From contig LT636178.1 in NCBI GenBank assembly GCA_900128565.1, positions 1 to 13,039 on the forward strand: a stretch of 13,039 nucleotides of DNA. Reading direction: 5' to 3'. The translations under genes and the position numbers were made by a program. Shown piece by piece: positions 1 to 8,185 of the stretch. Source of the stretch: Stramenopiles sp. TOSAG23-6 (lineage: Eukaryota; Sar). How positions within the stretch are numbered: the first letter of the stretch is position 1; the number at the start of each line of letters is the position of its first letter. The notes beneath the pieces are model-generated. The model was not told the origin of the DNA. It was given only the letters and a program-made list of their open reading frames with translations, and ran no database searches.

Positions 1-156
1 TGTGGAGTTTGCTTTCCAATCAACATGATTGTTTTGAACAAGCCATTCTTCACGCCCAACCTCTGATTTATTTTGTGAGCGGAGTGTTAACGAAAATGCC
101 AAAATATGATGGAGGTTAAGAGAAGCAACCAGAAAAAGGAATAACGTTGGAATCAT
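1..156 (-). CDS. 5' end of a gene with a signal peptide, cut by the left edge
   Basis: An ATG at 156-154 on the minus strand opens a frame that stays open for 52 codons to the window edge. The first 20 residues are a clear signal peptide: MIPTLFLFLVASLNLHHILA, hydrophobic with small residues at the end. Phe follows the likely cleavage point (ILA then FSLTLRS), and the next stretch is rich in Ser, Arg and Lys. A signal peptide followed by Phe and a basic, hydroxylated stretch is the known plastid-import pattern of algae with secondary red plastids, but an ordinary secreted or lysosomal protein fits equally well. The mature part visible (SEVGREEWLVQNNHVDWKAN) is too short for me to assign a family. 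The gene is divergent from the redoxin gene at 450. It is too short in the window to be found by length alone, so coding status rests on the signal peptide and the open frame. Confidence 0.6.
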   Translation of the reverse strand, partial: MIPTLFLFLVASLNLHHILAFSLTLRSQNKSEVGREEWLVQNNHVDWKANST

Positions 157-449
157 TGTTCAGTCGTTAGAATTTTCTTGCAATTGAAAAGAAGCGGTGA
201 GCGTGAAAACAATTGTTTCACTCCAAGAAAAAAATATCAAGAAATCAACCTCAAATAATTAGGATTTGTACGGCAACAGCCTCTACATTCTACAATGTCG
301 CGTGAATGACGGCTAATTCAATCCTATTATATGACAGCGGAGCGTGTTGCGCGTGTCACCTTGGCCAAGCCACCACCATGGCCATGACGTCGACATGCAT
401 TATAGGGAGGTAATTATAATTAAAACCAATCAAGAAAATATAAAGAAAA
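157..449. promoter_or_regulatory. Divergent promoter region with a cluster of palindromes
   Basis: This 293-base stretch separates two divergent starts, so it should hold both promoters. It contains a dense run of short perfect palindromes: CTTGGCCAAG (360-369), CATGGCCATG (377-386), GACGTC (386-391), GTCGAC (389-394) and ATGCAT (395-400). GACGTC is the core of the CRE/bZIP site known in many eukaryotes. This block is more GC-rich than the A/T-rich sequence next to the ATG. No TATA box is placed convincingly. Regulatory function is inference from position. Confidence 0.35.
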
Positions 450-1100
450 ATGTTAGTGGAGTCAACTCGAATGTTATCTTACGGGTCCCCTGCACCTGAT
501 TTCAATTTGAGGGATGTCACCTCCTCAAGTTATGTGAACCGTGATTCACTCCTTGCAGGAAAAAAAGGAATGTTAGTCATCTTTCTTTGTAATCACTGTC
601 CCTATGTGGTAAACATAGAAAAAGAGTTAGCTACCGTCACTGCTTCCTTCATGAAACAAGGTATATCAGTTGTGGGAATCAGTTCTAATGATGTGGTAGC
701 TTGTCCCGCAGATTCACCTACCAAGATGGTTGAGAAGGCAGAGAAGGTTGGCTATGAATTCCCATATTGCTTTGACGCGGACCAATCTGTTGCTATAGCA
801 TACTGTGCCAGCTGTGCACCTGAATTTTTCTTGTTTAACGCGGATGGGAAGTTAGTATACAATGGCCGTTTCTGTGCTTCGATGCCCAAACGGGAGAAAG
901 ACAAAACCAGGAATTACTGGCCTTCACCTGAAACCACCGGCGATGAGCTAAAAAAAGCCGTGGAACTCCTGCTTGAGGATAAGACCATACCCCTAAACGA
1001 GCAGATAACATCAAAAGGCTGTAATATAAAATGGCTTATTGGAAAAGAGCCTGGCTATTTTATTGACAAAAGGTTTTATGTAGAGACCGCAAGGGAATAA
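450..1100 (+). CDS. Thioredoxin-fold redoxin (AhpC/TSA-like) with CxxC
   Basis: Intronless, 216 residues. The N-terminus GSPAPDFNLRDV (12-23) is the usual start of the AhpC/TSA and redoxin fold. The active site is CNHCPYV at 47-53, the CxxCP motif of a widespread thioredoxin-like subfamily of about 180-220 residues. Further family marks are CAPEFFLFNADG (122-133) with the cis-Pro region, YNGRF (137-141), and a C-terminal SKGCNIKW (188-195). It is expected to act as a thiol-disulfide oxidoreductase or peroxidase-like protein; the substrate is unknown. Extra cysteines at 85, 107, 119, 122, 142 and 191 are notable. No signal peptide or membrane segment is seen, so the cytosol is likely. The start at 450 gives a short lead before the domain; a second ATG at 471 (MLSYGSPAPDF) would also work. 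It is divergent from the gene at 1-156 and convergent with the gene at 1235-1609. Confidence 0.88.
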   Translation: MLVESTRMLSYGSPAPDFNLRDVTSSSYVNRDSLLAGKKGMLVIFLCNHCPYVVNIEKELATVTASFMKQGISVVGISSNDVVACPADSPTKMVEKAEKVGYEFPYCFDADQSVAIAYCASCAPEFFLFNADGKLVYNGRFCASMPKREKDKTRNYWPSPETTGDELKKAVELLLEDKTIPLNEQITSKGCNIKWLIGKEPGYFIDKRFYVETARE

Positions 1101-1234
1101 TTAGCTAATACTTCTAATTTTGCTTTTCAAATATAAACGAATTTATACTCGTTTTATTACAAAGTTAACTAAATGTTCGTGTAACCAATTAAATTAACTA
1201 GGTTAACCATACCACATAAATTTGTACGTATTGT

Positions 1235-1609
1235 TTAACGCCTGAAAAACGTAGTAGCACGTTTCCCAAAGTTTTTGGAGAGCTTCAATCCTTCAGTGAA
1301 ACCTATATAGTTTCCAAGGTATCGTGCCTGACGAGAGTACCTCTCTTGGTTCTCTTGACTAAAATTGAGGGTTTTGAGTGTAGCGTGTACAAGCTTCTCG
1401 CCAATAACGGAATGAACGGCTCCTTTTAAGACACCTAAAGTACCTCCTACGACGCTACCTGTAAGATCAGTAATAATATCGGCGGTCATTTCCACTAGTT
1501 TTGTAGATTCAGTGGATTGTACGTTTTTAATGTGACAATTTTCTGGCAGTGGACACGCTTCACTTTCAACCAATACATATTGTTTTGCGAGTGAATTGTT
1601 TCTGGTCAT
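1235..1609 (-). CDS. Small hypothetical protein with a glycine-rich helix
   Basis: Intronless, 124 residues, starting at ATG 1609-1607. I do not recognise a family. The central segment, roughly residues 44-70 (ITDLTGSVVGGTLGVLKGAV), has repeated small residues spaced G-x3-G, like a glycine zipper, and could insert into or pack against a membrane, although it is only moderately hydrophobic. The C-terminus is basic (KNFGKRATTFFRR). Two cysteines lie near the N-terminus (residues 19 and 25). There is no signal peptide. The 441 bases upstream, shared with the divergent kinase gene, look like a promoter. Coding status is supported by a good ATG, ordinary amino-acid composition and the absence of a competing gene on the other strand. 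Function unknown. Confidence 0.6.
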   Translation of the reverse strand: MTRNNSLAKQYVLVESEACPLPENCHIKNVQSTESTKLVEMTADIITDLTGSVVGGTLGVLKGAVHSVIGEKLVHATLKTLNFSQENQERYSRQARYLGNYIGFTEGLKLSKNFGKRATTFFRR

Positions 1610-2050
1610 TTGCGTTTGCGCTAAACGAAGATCTTCCGTGAAATTTTAATTCCCCACAAGAGAGTGGTATTCGCCTATATCGGGTGGAACCACCAATGAT
1701 ATTAAATTCTTAGCTGAAGAAATTGAGATTTATATTCCTGTGTAGCTTTAACGTGGGTTAAGTACAGCTACAGGTAGGTACGTGTATACACGTGTATATG
1801 ATTATGATATATTTTAATATTTGATAGTAATTTGCTAGTTTTATTCATTTGAATTCAGTCAATATATTCCGGCCGCCACGTGCCAATTAATTGGTCGTCG
1901 CTCGCACTAAACAAGGTACTTCTGATACCTATAGGTATCGATATCCTGTAAAGAGGTATCTGTACTCATCATTATAAAGACTCGCACAGCCTCCAAGATT
2001 TCCAACGAGTACTTCTGCTCAACCCATTAACAAAATCACGTTCGTAGAAA
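1610..2050. promoter_or_regulatory. Divergent promoter region with three long palindromes
   Basis: This 441-base stretch lies between the divergent starts of the 124-residue gene and the kinase gene and holds no credible gene. It carries perfect palindromes ACGTGTATACACGT (1780-1793), CCAATTAATTGG (1883-1894, two mirrored CCAAT boxes) and GATACCTATAGGTATC (1924-1939). There is also a CACGTG box (1877-1882), the core recognised by bHLH and bZIP factors. Dyad sites of this length suggest binding of dimeric regulators; this is inference from sequence symmetry and position. Confidence 0.4.
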
Positions 2051-3376
2051 ATGCATGTATCACTTAATATGCGGGTTCTATTATTTGCAACATTTTTTGT
2101 ACTTTGTACAACCATGAATTCTGCAAGCCGTCTAAGGTCCGTATTGAACCGTTCTGGTAAGGTAGCTACACCCCGACTAACGGTCCCAATAGAAGTAGCA
2201 CGTGGTAGAGATGGTAGCATAAAAGCTGAGGTTGGAAGACTTCAGGAGGTTAGAAAAATGGATCATCAAGGAGCGCAGGCCTGTTGCCACTTGGCTAGGG
2301 ACAATGAGCATAAAGAAAAATGGAAAAACGGTGGGTATATTGTAATAAAAACAGTTGATCCTCGAAGAAAAGGACCAGCAAAGGAGGGACCCTTGAAATA
2401 TCTAAAAGAAGAACGTTCTTTTTTGAAGCAACTAGAAGAGTCAGAATTTTACGTAACTTGGCCTAAAACATCCGATACCATTACCGACGGTGAAGGTGAT
2501 CCAGTAGTTTTAACGGACTATATAGGGGACGACTTAGCCCAAATTTTGAACCCCAAAGAAACGGAAGGCAAAATGGAAAGAAAGTTTATATATGACATGC
2601 CCGATCAACAAAAGCAAGATGAACTTCTGGGTAAAGCTCTCCGAACGTATCTTCCACAAGTTCTTATTGGAATGCACAAAATACATCAGCAAGGATACCT
2701 TCATCGAGACTTAAAATTAGAAAATACTGCAATTTCTAATCAAGAGCGTGCTATAATCTTTGACTATGGTGTAATGGCTCGTTTAGATGATTTACATCGT
2801 ACAACATTTTCAGGTACCTTCATTAACATGCCACCCGAAGCCCAAGGTGTCCTTGAATTTCAAGAAAGGCAGAGGAAACGACTTTGTTTTTGGAATCAAC
2901 TGGGAGGTTTCCCACCTGACCATATTGCAATGTCAGAAGAAGCAACAATGTCAAACTTCAAGCATCCCCAAAGTTGGGATATTTGGTCTTTTGGTTGTAT
3001 GATATGCAGTTCATTTGGAGGCGAAGAACATGTACAAAAGATCAACTTTTCAGAGGATTTATTCAAGAAGTTTGTGAGAGAAAAATTTCCAGATACAAAT
3101 CTTACATTTTTGCAAGAAGGGACAGGGTTGAACGGATTATCAGCCGCTCTTGGAAGAATGTTTGCTTCAAATCCAGCTGACAGATCAACTGATTTGTTCA
3201 GTGAATGGATTGATAATCCAGTAAAGAGTGAACGAAATGCGAAACAATTGAGTATTCTGCCTAAAATTACCCACAAAAGTAGTTTTCATGGGACAAACCC
3301 AGAACTACACAGACCTATTAGTTCTATGGGTATCCGTGAGGGAATGGCTAGAAGTATCGGGGATATTCACAAGTGA
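2051..3376 (+). CDS. Protein kinase with N-terminal signal peptide (secretory-pathway kinase)
   Basis: Intronless, 441 residues. Residues 1 to about 26 form a signal peptide (hydrophobic core MRVLLFATFFVLCTTM, then NSAS), so the kinase is predicted to enter the secretory pathway; a short N-terminal membrane anchor is the alternative. The kinase domain runs from about residue 65 to 400. Visible motifs: the ATP-binding lysine in YIVIKTVD (K100), a plausible helix-C Glu in YLKEERSFL (120-121), the catalytic loop HRDLKLEN (218-225), DYG (238-240) in place of DFG, PPE (261-263) in place of APE, and WDIWSFGCM (309-317). A glycine-rich loop is not clear. All residues needed for catalysis seem present, so it is probably active. 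An insert follows PPE (about 265-305). The tail is Ser- and Arg-rich. AATAAA at 3395-3400 lies 19 bases after the stop. The family within the kinases is not identified. Methionine 7 is a possible alternative start. Confidence 0.85.
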   Translation: MHVSLNMRVLLFATFFVLCTTMNSASRLRSVLNRSGKVATPRLTVPIEVARGRDGSIKAEVGRLQEVRKMDHQGAQACCHLARDNEHKEKWKNGGYIVIKTVDPRRKGPAKEGPLKYLKEERSFLKQLEESEFYVTWPKTSDTITDGEGDPVVLTDYIGDDLAQILNPKETEGKMERKFIYDMPDQQKQDELLGKALRTYLPQVLIGMHKIHQQGYLHRDLKLENTAISNQERAIIFDYGVMARLDDLHRTTFSGTFINMPPEAQGVLEFQERQRKRLCFWNQLGGFPPDHIAMSEEATMSNFKHPQSWDIWSFGCMICSSFGGEEHVQKINFSEDLFKKFVREKFPDTNLTFLQEGTGLNGLSAALGRMFASNPADRSTDLFSEWIDNPVKSERNAKQLSILPKITHKSSFHGTNPELHRPISSMGIREGMARSIGDIHK

Positions 3377-3733
3377 TTTTGATGCAACTTTCTAAATAAA
3401 AATACAAATGCAATTTAAATTTCGATTTTGTCATCACATGACCCAACTCCGAATAAAAATTAATAATTTAAAAAATTTAAAAAAAATATTACTATTTTTT
3501 TGTAGGTATTAAAAAATTTGAAAGTTGACTGGCCAGTTTGTGTTGAAACTCTGATAGATCCTGAAGAGAAAACTTTTTTTTGTCGTTATTCGTAAACAAA
3601 CCTTTGCTCCCAAATTATCTATAAGTATTACTGCAGTTCAATATATAATTACATTTACCCTCAACTAGTACTTGATTGTATTGGTAAAATCCACTTATAG
3701 TTTTGTAAGGATTAATAACTCCACTTGAGAAAG
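3377..3733. other. Intergenic stretch: kinase 3' end and next promoter
   Basis: This 357-base A/T-rich stretch holds AATAAA signals at 3395-3400 and 3452-3457, likely for the kinase transcript, then presumably the promoter of the next plus-strand gene. I see no open frame with a convincing start, no RNA gene and no clear repeat, only poly-A and poly-T runs. Confidence 0.5.
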
Positions 3734-4688
3734 ATGGAAATACGTAGTTTCTTTGCAAATTTCCGTGCAAAATTCCAAAGACAAGACGTGATAGCAATAC
3801 TATTTGGTGTTGGTATTGTCTGTTTTACATCTTGTTGTGTACATAAGGGGATAGTACGACGAATTCGAAGACGTGAGCTTGCTAAGCTGTGTCTTAGGAA
3901 GCGTAAGGAACGTGACATACGACGGATGGAATTCAAAAGGAAGTTGAATCTTTCATTTCCAAGACCGGAAGATGAAGACATTTACACTAGTATGACTGCA
4001 ACACAGCTTCTCAAAGCTTTTAAACTGAGAAAAATACGTTGTGAAGATGCAATGCGAGCATTCTGTGCTAGAGCATTACGTCTTGGAGAACTTACCAATT
4101 GTATTACGGAGGAAGATTACGAGAATGTATGATTTATTTTGTTTCAAATTCGAATTTTTTTTCGTACGAAATTTTGTACCTAACAAATTTTAGTTTTTTT
4201 TTTGGAAATATTTTTCCAAAATACATTCTAAATTGGAACACTCTGGCTTCTTACGCCAAAAAGCGACACTAATTTTACGAGATGCAGAATTACTTTTGTT
4301 AGATTCATCTTTGATGAGGAAAAAAAAATTTAAAACGTCTTTTCAAAACAATTTTCCTGAAGAGAAAAAAGATGATTCTTTTATTCATAAATCCGCTGAT
4401 TTTGATAATAGTGTTAATCAATACTTTTCACGTGAAGATTCTATGTCAGCACGAAACATGGGCGAATTAACACTATTACTTAGATTAATCGAAGAACTTG
4501 TCCATGATAGACTAAGTCTTCTTGGATTGAGCCATGGGGCATTCCTCCGATTTTCAGCTGATCTTGCAGAATTGAGGAATCCAACTCTAAGTTTGCCTTC
4601 TCGTGTAAATACGATCAAAAGAATGTTTCGCACTTATAACTTTCTTGCCATGTCACAAAGCCAACGTTGGAGAGATAAATTTGTGTAA
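3734..4688 (+). CDS. Two-exon gene: amidase-like anchored N-terminus joined to an unrecognised C-terminal exon
   Basis: Exon 1 is 3734-4126, starting at the ATG at 3734. Exon 2 ends with TAA at 4686-4688 and is proposed to begin at 4227, giving 284 residues. Exon 1 encodes a membrane segment at about residues 18-38 (DVIAILFGVGIVCFTSCC), then a basic stretch, then MTATQLLKAFKLRKIRCED and LTNCITEEDYEN. As I recall the family, this resembles the start of membrane-anchored fatty-acid-amide-hydrolase-type amidases just before the catalytic core. The core is absent: no Ser-Ser-Lys machinery and no glycine-serine-rich signature. Exon 2 is acidic, then helical (ELTLLLRLIEELVHDRLSLL), and matches nothing I know. 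The gene may therefore be a truncated or chimeric amidase, or the resemblance may be superficial. The intron is an introner-like copy with no good AG at its end. AATAAA overlaps the stop codon (4687-4692). Confidence 0.55.
4127..4226 (+). repeat. Introner-like intron, copy A (GT to ATACAT)
   Basis: It begins GTATGATTT after codon AAT (phase 0). It contains the hairpin GTACGAAATTTTGTAC, then CTAACAA as a likely branch point, a T-run, GAAATATTTTTCC, and ATACAT at 4221-4226. A 9-base inverted repeat spans the two junctions: AGAATGTAT (4122-4130) and ATACATTCT (4221-4229). The only AG is at 4192-4193, about 10 bases after CTAAC and before the T-run. Using it also keeps the frame but would translate the repeat tail (Phe-Phe-Phe-Trp). 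The ATACAT end is preferred by alignment with other copies; the precise 3' end is inferred. Confidence 0.65.
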
Positions 4689-4799
4689 TAAAATGTATTG
4701 AAAAACAAAAAAACAAAAAAAGAAAAAAACAAAAATTTTTATTTACTATGTGCTATAATTTTATTGAAAAACAAAAAAAAACATTATCACTTTTTATTT
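4689..4799. terminator. Shared 3' region of two convergent genes
   Basis: This 111-base, almost pure A/T spacer lies between convergent stop codons. It has A-runs broken by C or G, and the phrase attgaaaaacaaaaaaa occurs twice (about 4698 and 4763). It probably contains the cleavage and polyadenylation sites of both genes. Confidence 0.4.
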
Positions 4800-6662
4800 T
4801 TATTTTGTTGGGGCGCGTGTTGCTTGAATAACATTTTCCATTAAAAGTTTAAATTCCCCTAGTTCGGTGTTTAAAATAGCACATTTTTTGTTGGACTTTT
4901 TAATTTTAATATCCAGTTCCTTGGCTCTCTTCCTCGCCACAGTAAGCCCATTATTGACTTCATCCAATTCCTCTGTGTACTGAAACAAAGTGTTTTTTAA
5001 TACTTTAATTTGTGATGAATCTTTATTTTCATTTTTCTTGTTTATTTCCGCTTCTAATGTTTTGTTTAGAATGTGTAAATTTTTGCATTTTTCTTCCAAC
5101 TGTAACAAAGTCGTTTCCAAATTTGTAATTTTGAAGTTTAAACTCATACACTTAATACGTTTCGTCTTGTTTGAAATTACAGCATTTGTTATTAGCTCTT
5201 CATATTTTAATCGCTCGTGATGCATCAATCCCATTTTATTTGATATTTCTGAAATTACTTCGCCTTGATTTTCTAAATATTCTATCGGTATGGTGTTTTT
5301 GGAGGGTGACATGTATTTTAAAATATATTTCTTTTGTGTTTGAAATTTGTTAGTTATGATACAATGTCTAAAAAATAAATATTTAGGTGAAAAATCATTT
5401 TGAAAACGTAGGGGTAGGGTTGAAAACTTACGGTGCAAACTCGAATGAAGCTGAAGTATCCCATATCTTATTATTCATTTCACTATGTGCGATTGCCTCA
5501 TCAATACCAAGACTCACCTGATTGCCAATCTTTTCTATCACATGCAACGAATTCTTTATTTGATTTACATGCTGAAAATTATCCGAAAATTCAGACCTCA
5601 CAGCAGAGCGAAGCCTTTTGACTTCAGCACGCTTTCTATCTCTTTCGTTGATTGCATCTTTATAAAACTGAACCAATATATTGTGAAAACCTATTTTTAT
5701 ATTTGAAATTTGTTAGTTATGTCATATAAAATCATGGTATAAAATTTAAATTAGGTAGAACACCAAAATGTAATTGTTGATAAAGTTAATACTCGAAAAC
5801 ATTTTTTTTTTTTTTGAAATGTTTTTGAAACAAATATTGAAATTCTTGATGAAGACGTACATCTTTGTTTTTCATCGTCGTTTTTAATGAGTAGTTTTTG
5901 TAACTCTACAAAGTGATCTTGTTTGAGCTTCAATAACCCCATTTCTAATTTGTCTTTTACCGCCCAAGATTCACGTAGTTTTTTTCGAGCTTCACTGTAA
6001 GAACCATCTTGAAGTTTCTTTGTAATTTCTAATTTCTTTTGATTAATTTTTTTAACCAATTGACCGGCGATGTCATCTGTATCTTTTAAACTTTTCTGAA
6101 TTTTATTTGCATACACGCGTAATTGATTAAATAAAGGTTTGCGTAAACTAGTATTGACATATGTCCCTAAAACACTGCTACACAGTGTAACGAACTCCTC
6201 CCAATTCACTTTACCATCGAAATCTTTATCAAACACTCGCAGCTTTTCTAGAAAAGTTTTCTTGTTTAATCCTAAACCCAATTGTTTGAACAAATTCATC
6301 ATTTCATTTTCATCAAGGAAAAATTCTACGCGCTCCAAAGATACATCTGTATTCGCATTTTGAAACAGAACGTATAGCATTTTAACATCAACTTGATTCT
6401 GTGTTAAAGTTACCAACTGATCAAAATGAATGCGTTTCTTTGGTGAAAGCACAAGGTTTGACAACGTCAAAAGTCTTGAAAGTTCTTGTTTTGTTAATAT
6501 AATATCTGATGAAGTTAAGCAATGTTCGATTTGATCTGTCGAAATGGTACCATCTTCAAATTTGTTAAAATCAAACTGTTGTTGTAGTTTTTCTAATTTG
6601 TCTGTGCTCAACGGTTGGGGTTTCAATCGGTTTTGATTCACTTCTGTATCAAAATTTTCCAT
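4800..6662 (-). CDS. EF-hand and coiled-coil protein, three exons
   Basis: Exon 1 is 6662-5861 (ATG at 6662-6660). Exon 2 is 5690-5432. Exon 3 is 5310-4800 (or from 5367), giving 523 residues in the preferred model. A complete 12-residue calcium loop, DKDFDGKVNWEE, lies at residues 145-156 with Asp, Asp, Asp, Lys, Asn and Glu at the ligand positions. Other EF-like helices at about 20-50 and 55-90 are degenerate (for example DFNKFEDGTIS). After residue 185 the protein becomes long charged helices through all exons, with heptad-like patterns such as ITNLETTLLQLEEKCKNL in exon 3. This architecture is common in cytoskeletal, centriolar and flagellar proteins, so a calcium-responsive structural role is a reasonable guess; no specific family is recognised. 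Both introns carry the repeated intron module. It is divergent from the gene at 6971. Confidence 0.72.
5311..5431 (-). repeat. Introner-like intron, copy in EF-hand gene (second intron)
   Basis: On the minus strand it starts GTAAGTTTTCAACCC at 5431 after GCACC (phase 2). It has a telomere-like CCCTACCCCTA tract, then ATAACTAACAAATTTCAAA, then GAAATATATTTTAAAATACAT ending at 5311. Ending there restores the frame (Ala-Pro-Ser-Pro-Ser-Lys). A shorter canonical alternative ends at the AG at 5369-5368 (64 bases) and also keeps the frame; it would translate the repeat tail as about 19 extra residues. The block at 5339-5358 is identical for 20 bases to 5702-5721 in the neighbouring intron. Confidence 0.55.
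5691..5860 (-). repeat. Introner-related intron, copy in EF-hand gene (first intron)
   Basis: On the minus strand the donor is GTACGTCTTC at 5860 after AGAT (phase 1). The 3' part holds CATAACTAACAAATTTCAAA and then AAAAATAG at 5691, a usable AG giving Cys-Phe-His-Asn-Ile. Just after that AG comes TTTTCACAATATAT, which matches the end of the intron at 12129-12226. Ending the intron there (5676) also keeps the frame. The donor is not certain, because exon 1 stays open far past it. The 20-base block identical to 5339-5358 marks it as the same family. Confidence 0.5.
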
Positions 6663-6970
6663 CTGGTTGTAGTCGATCAAGAACCTTTACAAATTTTACT
6701 TAATAGATAAGTTAATGTCAAAACTTTGCGCGATAAATTACAATATATACGTGCCAGTAGCCTTCGTACGATGCATGCACATCATAGAAAATGTCTGAGG
6801 ATAGATTTTAGTAGGCAAGCTATATAGCGCTAAGCAAAAAGCTTTCAACGGTTATGGTCGGTTAGAAAAATCAGTTACAACTCGGAGTTATACACGTCAG
6901 TATCCGTAAACTTATACTTGTAGTCTCTAGTTATTACATTGATTCAAGCTTTTCAGACTACAAAATCATA
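6663..6970. promoter_or_regulatory. Divergent promoter region
   Basis: This 308-base stretch between the divergent EF-hand gene and the gene at 6971 has no credible gene. It contains CGTACG, TGCATGCA and AGCGCT palindromes and the phrase ATATATACGTGCC. Promoter role is inferred from position only. Confidence 0.35.
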
Positions 6971-7700
6971 ATGTCACAAGAAAGTTGGCAAAAGAAAGCT
7001 AGCTGGGGGAAACCAACTTGGTGGGGAGATAGTTGTTCAGTTAATGACGAAGAAAAAAAACAAAAACGAACGTCAAAAGAGACTGAAGATATAGAAACAT
7101 CAAAACTACTGGAACAAGAAGACGATGAAAAACAACGCCGAGCTATATTGGGTTTGTCGAACAAAACTTTATCATCCGTGTATGATACCAAGTGCCACCC
7201 ACCCTTAAGATACTCTGGAGGAAATAACTTAAGTTCCCGCTCTCATCAAAAAACACAAAATATGAAAAGAAACGAATCAAAGTTTTCAGAGAAGCATCCA
7301 GAGTTTCAAGATAGTTTTGAGATTAAGAAACGTCTTAAATATTCATTAGCAAAACATAAACGAACGAATAAACTTGAAGATCAGTTACTTGTAAACGAAA
7401 CTACACTATCTGGAAAGGGAGGTATAAAGAAACAAGCATTTCAGGCGGGAGGCCCAAGCATGTATGTTTTATTTTTTTTGTATGAATTTTTTTTTCGTAC
7501 GAAATTTTGTACCTAACAATTTTTTTTTCTTTTTGAAATATTTTTAAATGTACATGTATAGCTCTACGTCCACAATAACGAGGCCTTCTAGTCATTTAGG
7601 GGATCTAAAGCCCTTTAGAACAAAAAAAATGATGAAAACATTAGCAAAATGTGGCCGTTATGTGAGAGATCCTCATAGTACCTATCTTCGCAATACTTAG
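6971..7700 (+). CDS. Two-exon basic hypothetical protein
   Basis: Exon 1 is 6971-7461 and exon 2 is 7562-7700, ending TAG, giving 209 residues; a repeat-based 3' end at 7555 would add two residues (211). I recognise no family. The N-terminus is Trp-rich (SWQKKASWGKPTWWGDS). The middle is strongly charged with Glu, Lys and Arg, and appears largely disordered or helical (EQEDDEKQRRAILGL; FEIKKRLKYSLAKHKRTNKL). The C-terminal exon adds a conserved-looking end (MKTLAKCGRYVRDPHSTYLR). There is no signal peptide or membrane segment. A nucleic-acid-binding or scaffold role would fit the charge but is not shown. The continuous frame across the intron with an ordinary GT and AG supports a real gene. 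Confidence 0.62.
7462..7561 (+). repeat. Introner-like intron, copy B (GT-AG possible)
   Basis: It opens GTATGTTTTATTTTTTTT and contains CGTACGAAATTTTGTACC, then TAACAA and GAAATATTTTT, ending TGTATAG at 7561. The 26 bases at 7494-7519 are identical to 4161-4186 of copy A. A 7-base direct repeat CATGTAT (7459-7465 and 7553-7559) brackets the element, like a target-site duplication. Excision between these repeats removes 94 bases and also keeps the frame, so the canonical 100-base GT-AG intron and the repeat-defined intron differ by two codons. Confidence 0.75.
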
Positions 7701-8185
7701 CAATAAGCAAACGAAAAACATTTAAATTCGGCAATCTCAAATCTCCAATTTACCAAAACTCTAAAACCAGTATTCATTTTTCGATTTATATCGTATGGGC
7801 GCGTATGGGTCTTTTGCAATTCAATTTTTTTTCGTGTGTTGATAAAATGAATAAAAATTTATATATTGACAATATCATGTATGTAGTATAATGTAAATTT
7901 TTCCTTTAACAAAAAAATACTATTTTAACCTATCAAACACTATATCTCTCTCAATATAACTAGATATCGTAAAAGTTAACATTTATTATACACAAAAAGA
8001 AGGGGTTTGTTGTTTTAATGTACAAACATAAGGAACTATACTCGTTTTTAAATTGAATAGGTGCCACAAGTCAACTACAACATTCCGTATTTATCAAAAA
8101 TTCAAGTCTTTAACTGTGCATCTTGCAAACAACTATGGTATACACATAGATCCCATTGAATCCCATCTAAGCGCACAATAATAAT
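7701..8185. other. A/T-rich spacer between convergent genes
   Basis: This 485-base stretch lies between two convergent stops, so it should hold two 3' untranslated regions. AATAAA occurs at about 7850. I see no credible open frame, RNA gene, introner copy or tandem repeat in it. Confidence 0.45.

Noticed and set aside
1972-2220. Minus-strand open frame over the kinase start
   Set aside because: Overlaps a strongly supported kinase gene and has no recognisable features.
2896-3276. Minus-strand 126-residue frame inside the kinase
   Set aside because: Antisense shadow of conserved kinase sequence.
4192-4193. AG inside copy A as the normal acceptor
   Set aside because: It keeps the frame, but sits about 10 bases after CTAAC and before the T-run, and would translate the repeat tail that is intronic in the other copies. 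Kept as an alternative, not the main model.
5865-7135. Shared DDEKQR-coding DNA (15 bases) in the EF-hand gene and the neighbour at 6971
   Set aside because: Short, Lys/Glu-rich and low complexity; probably chance.
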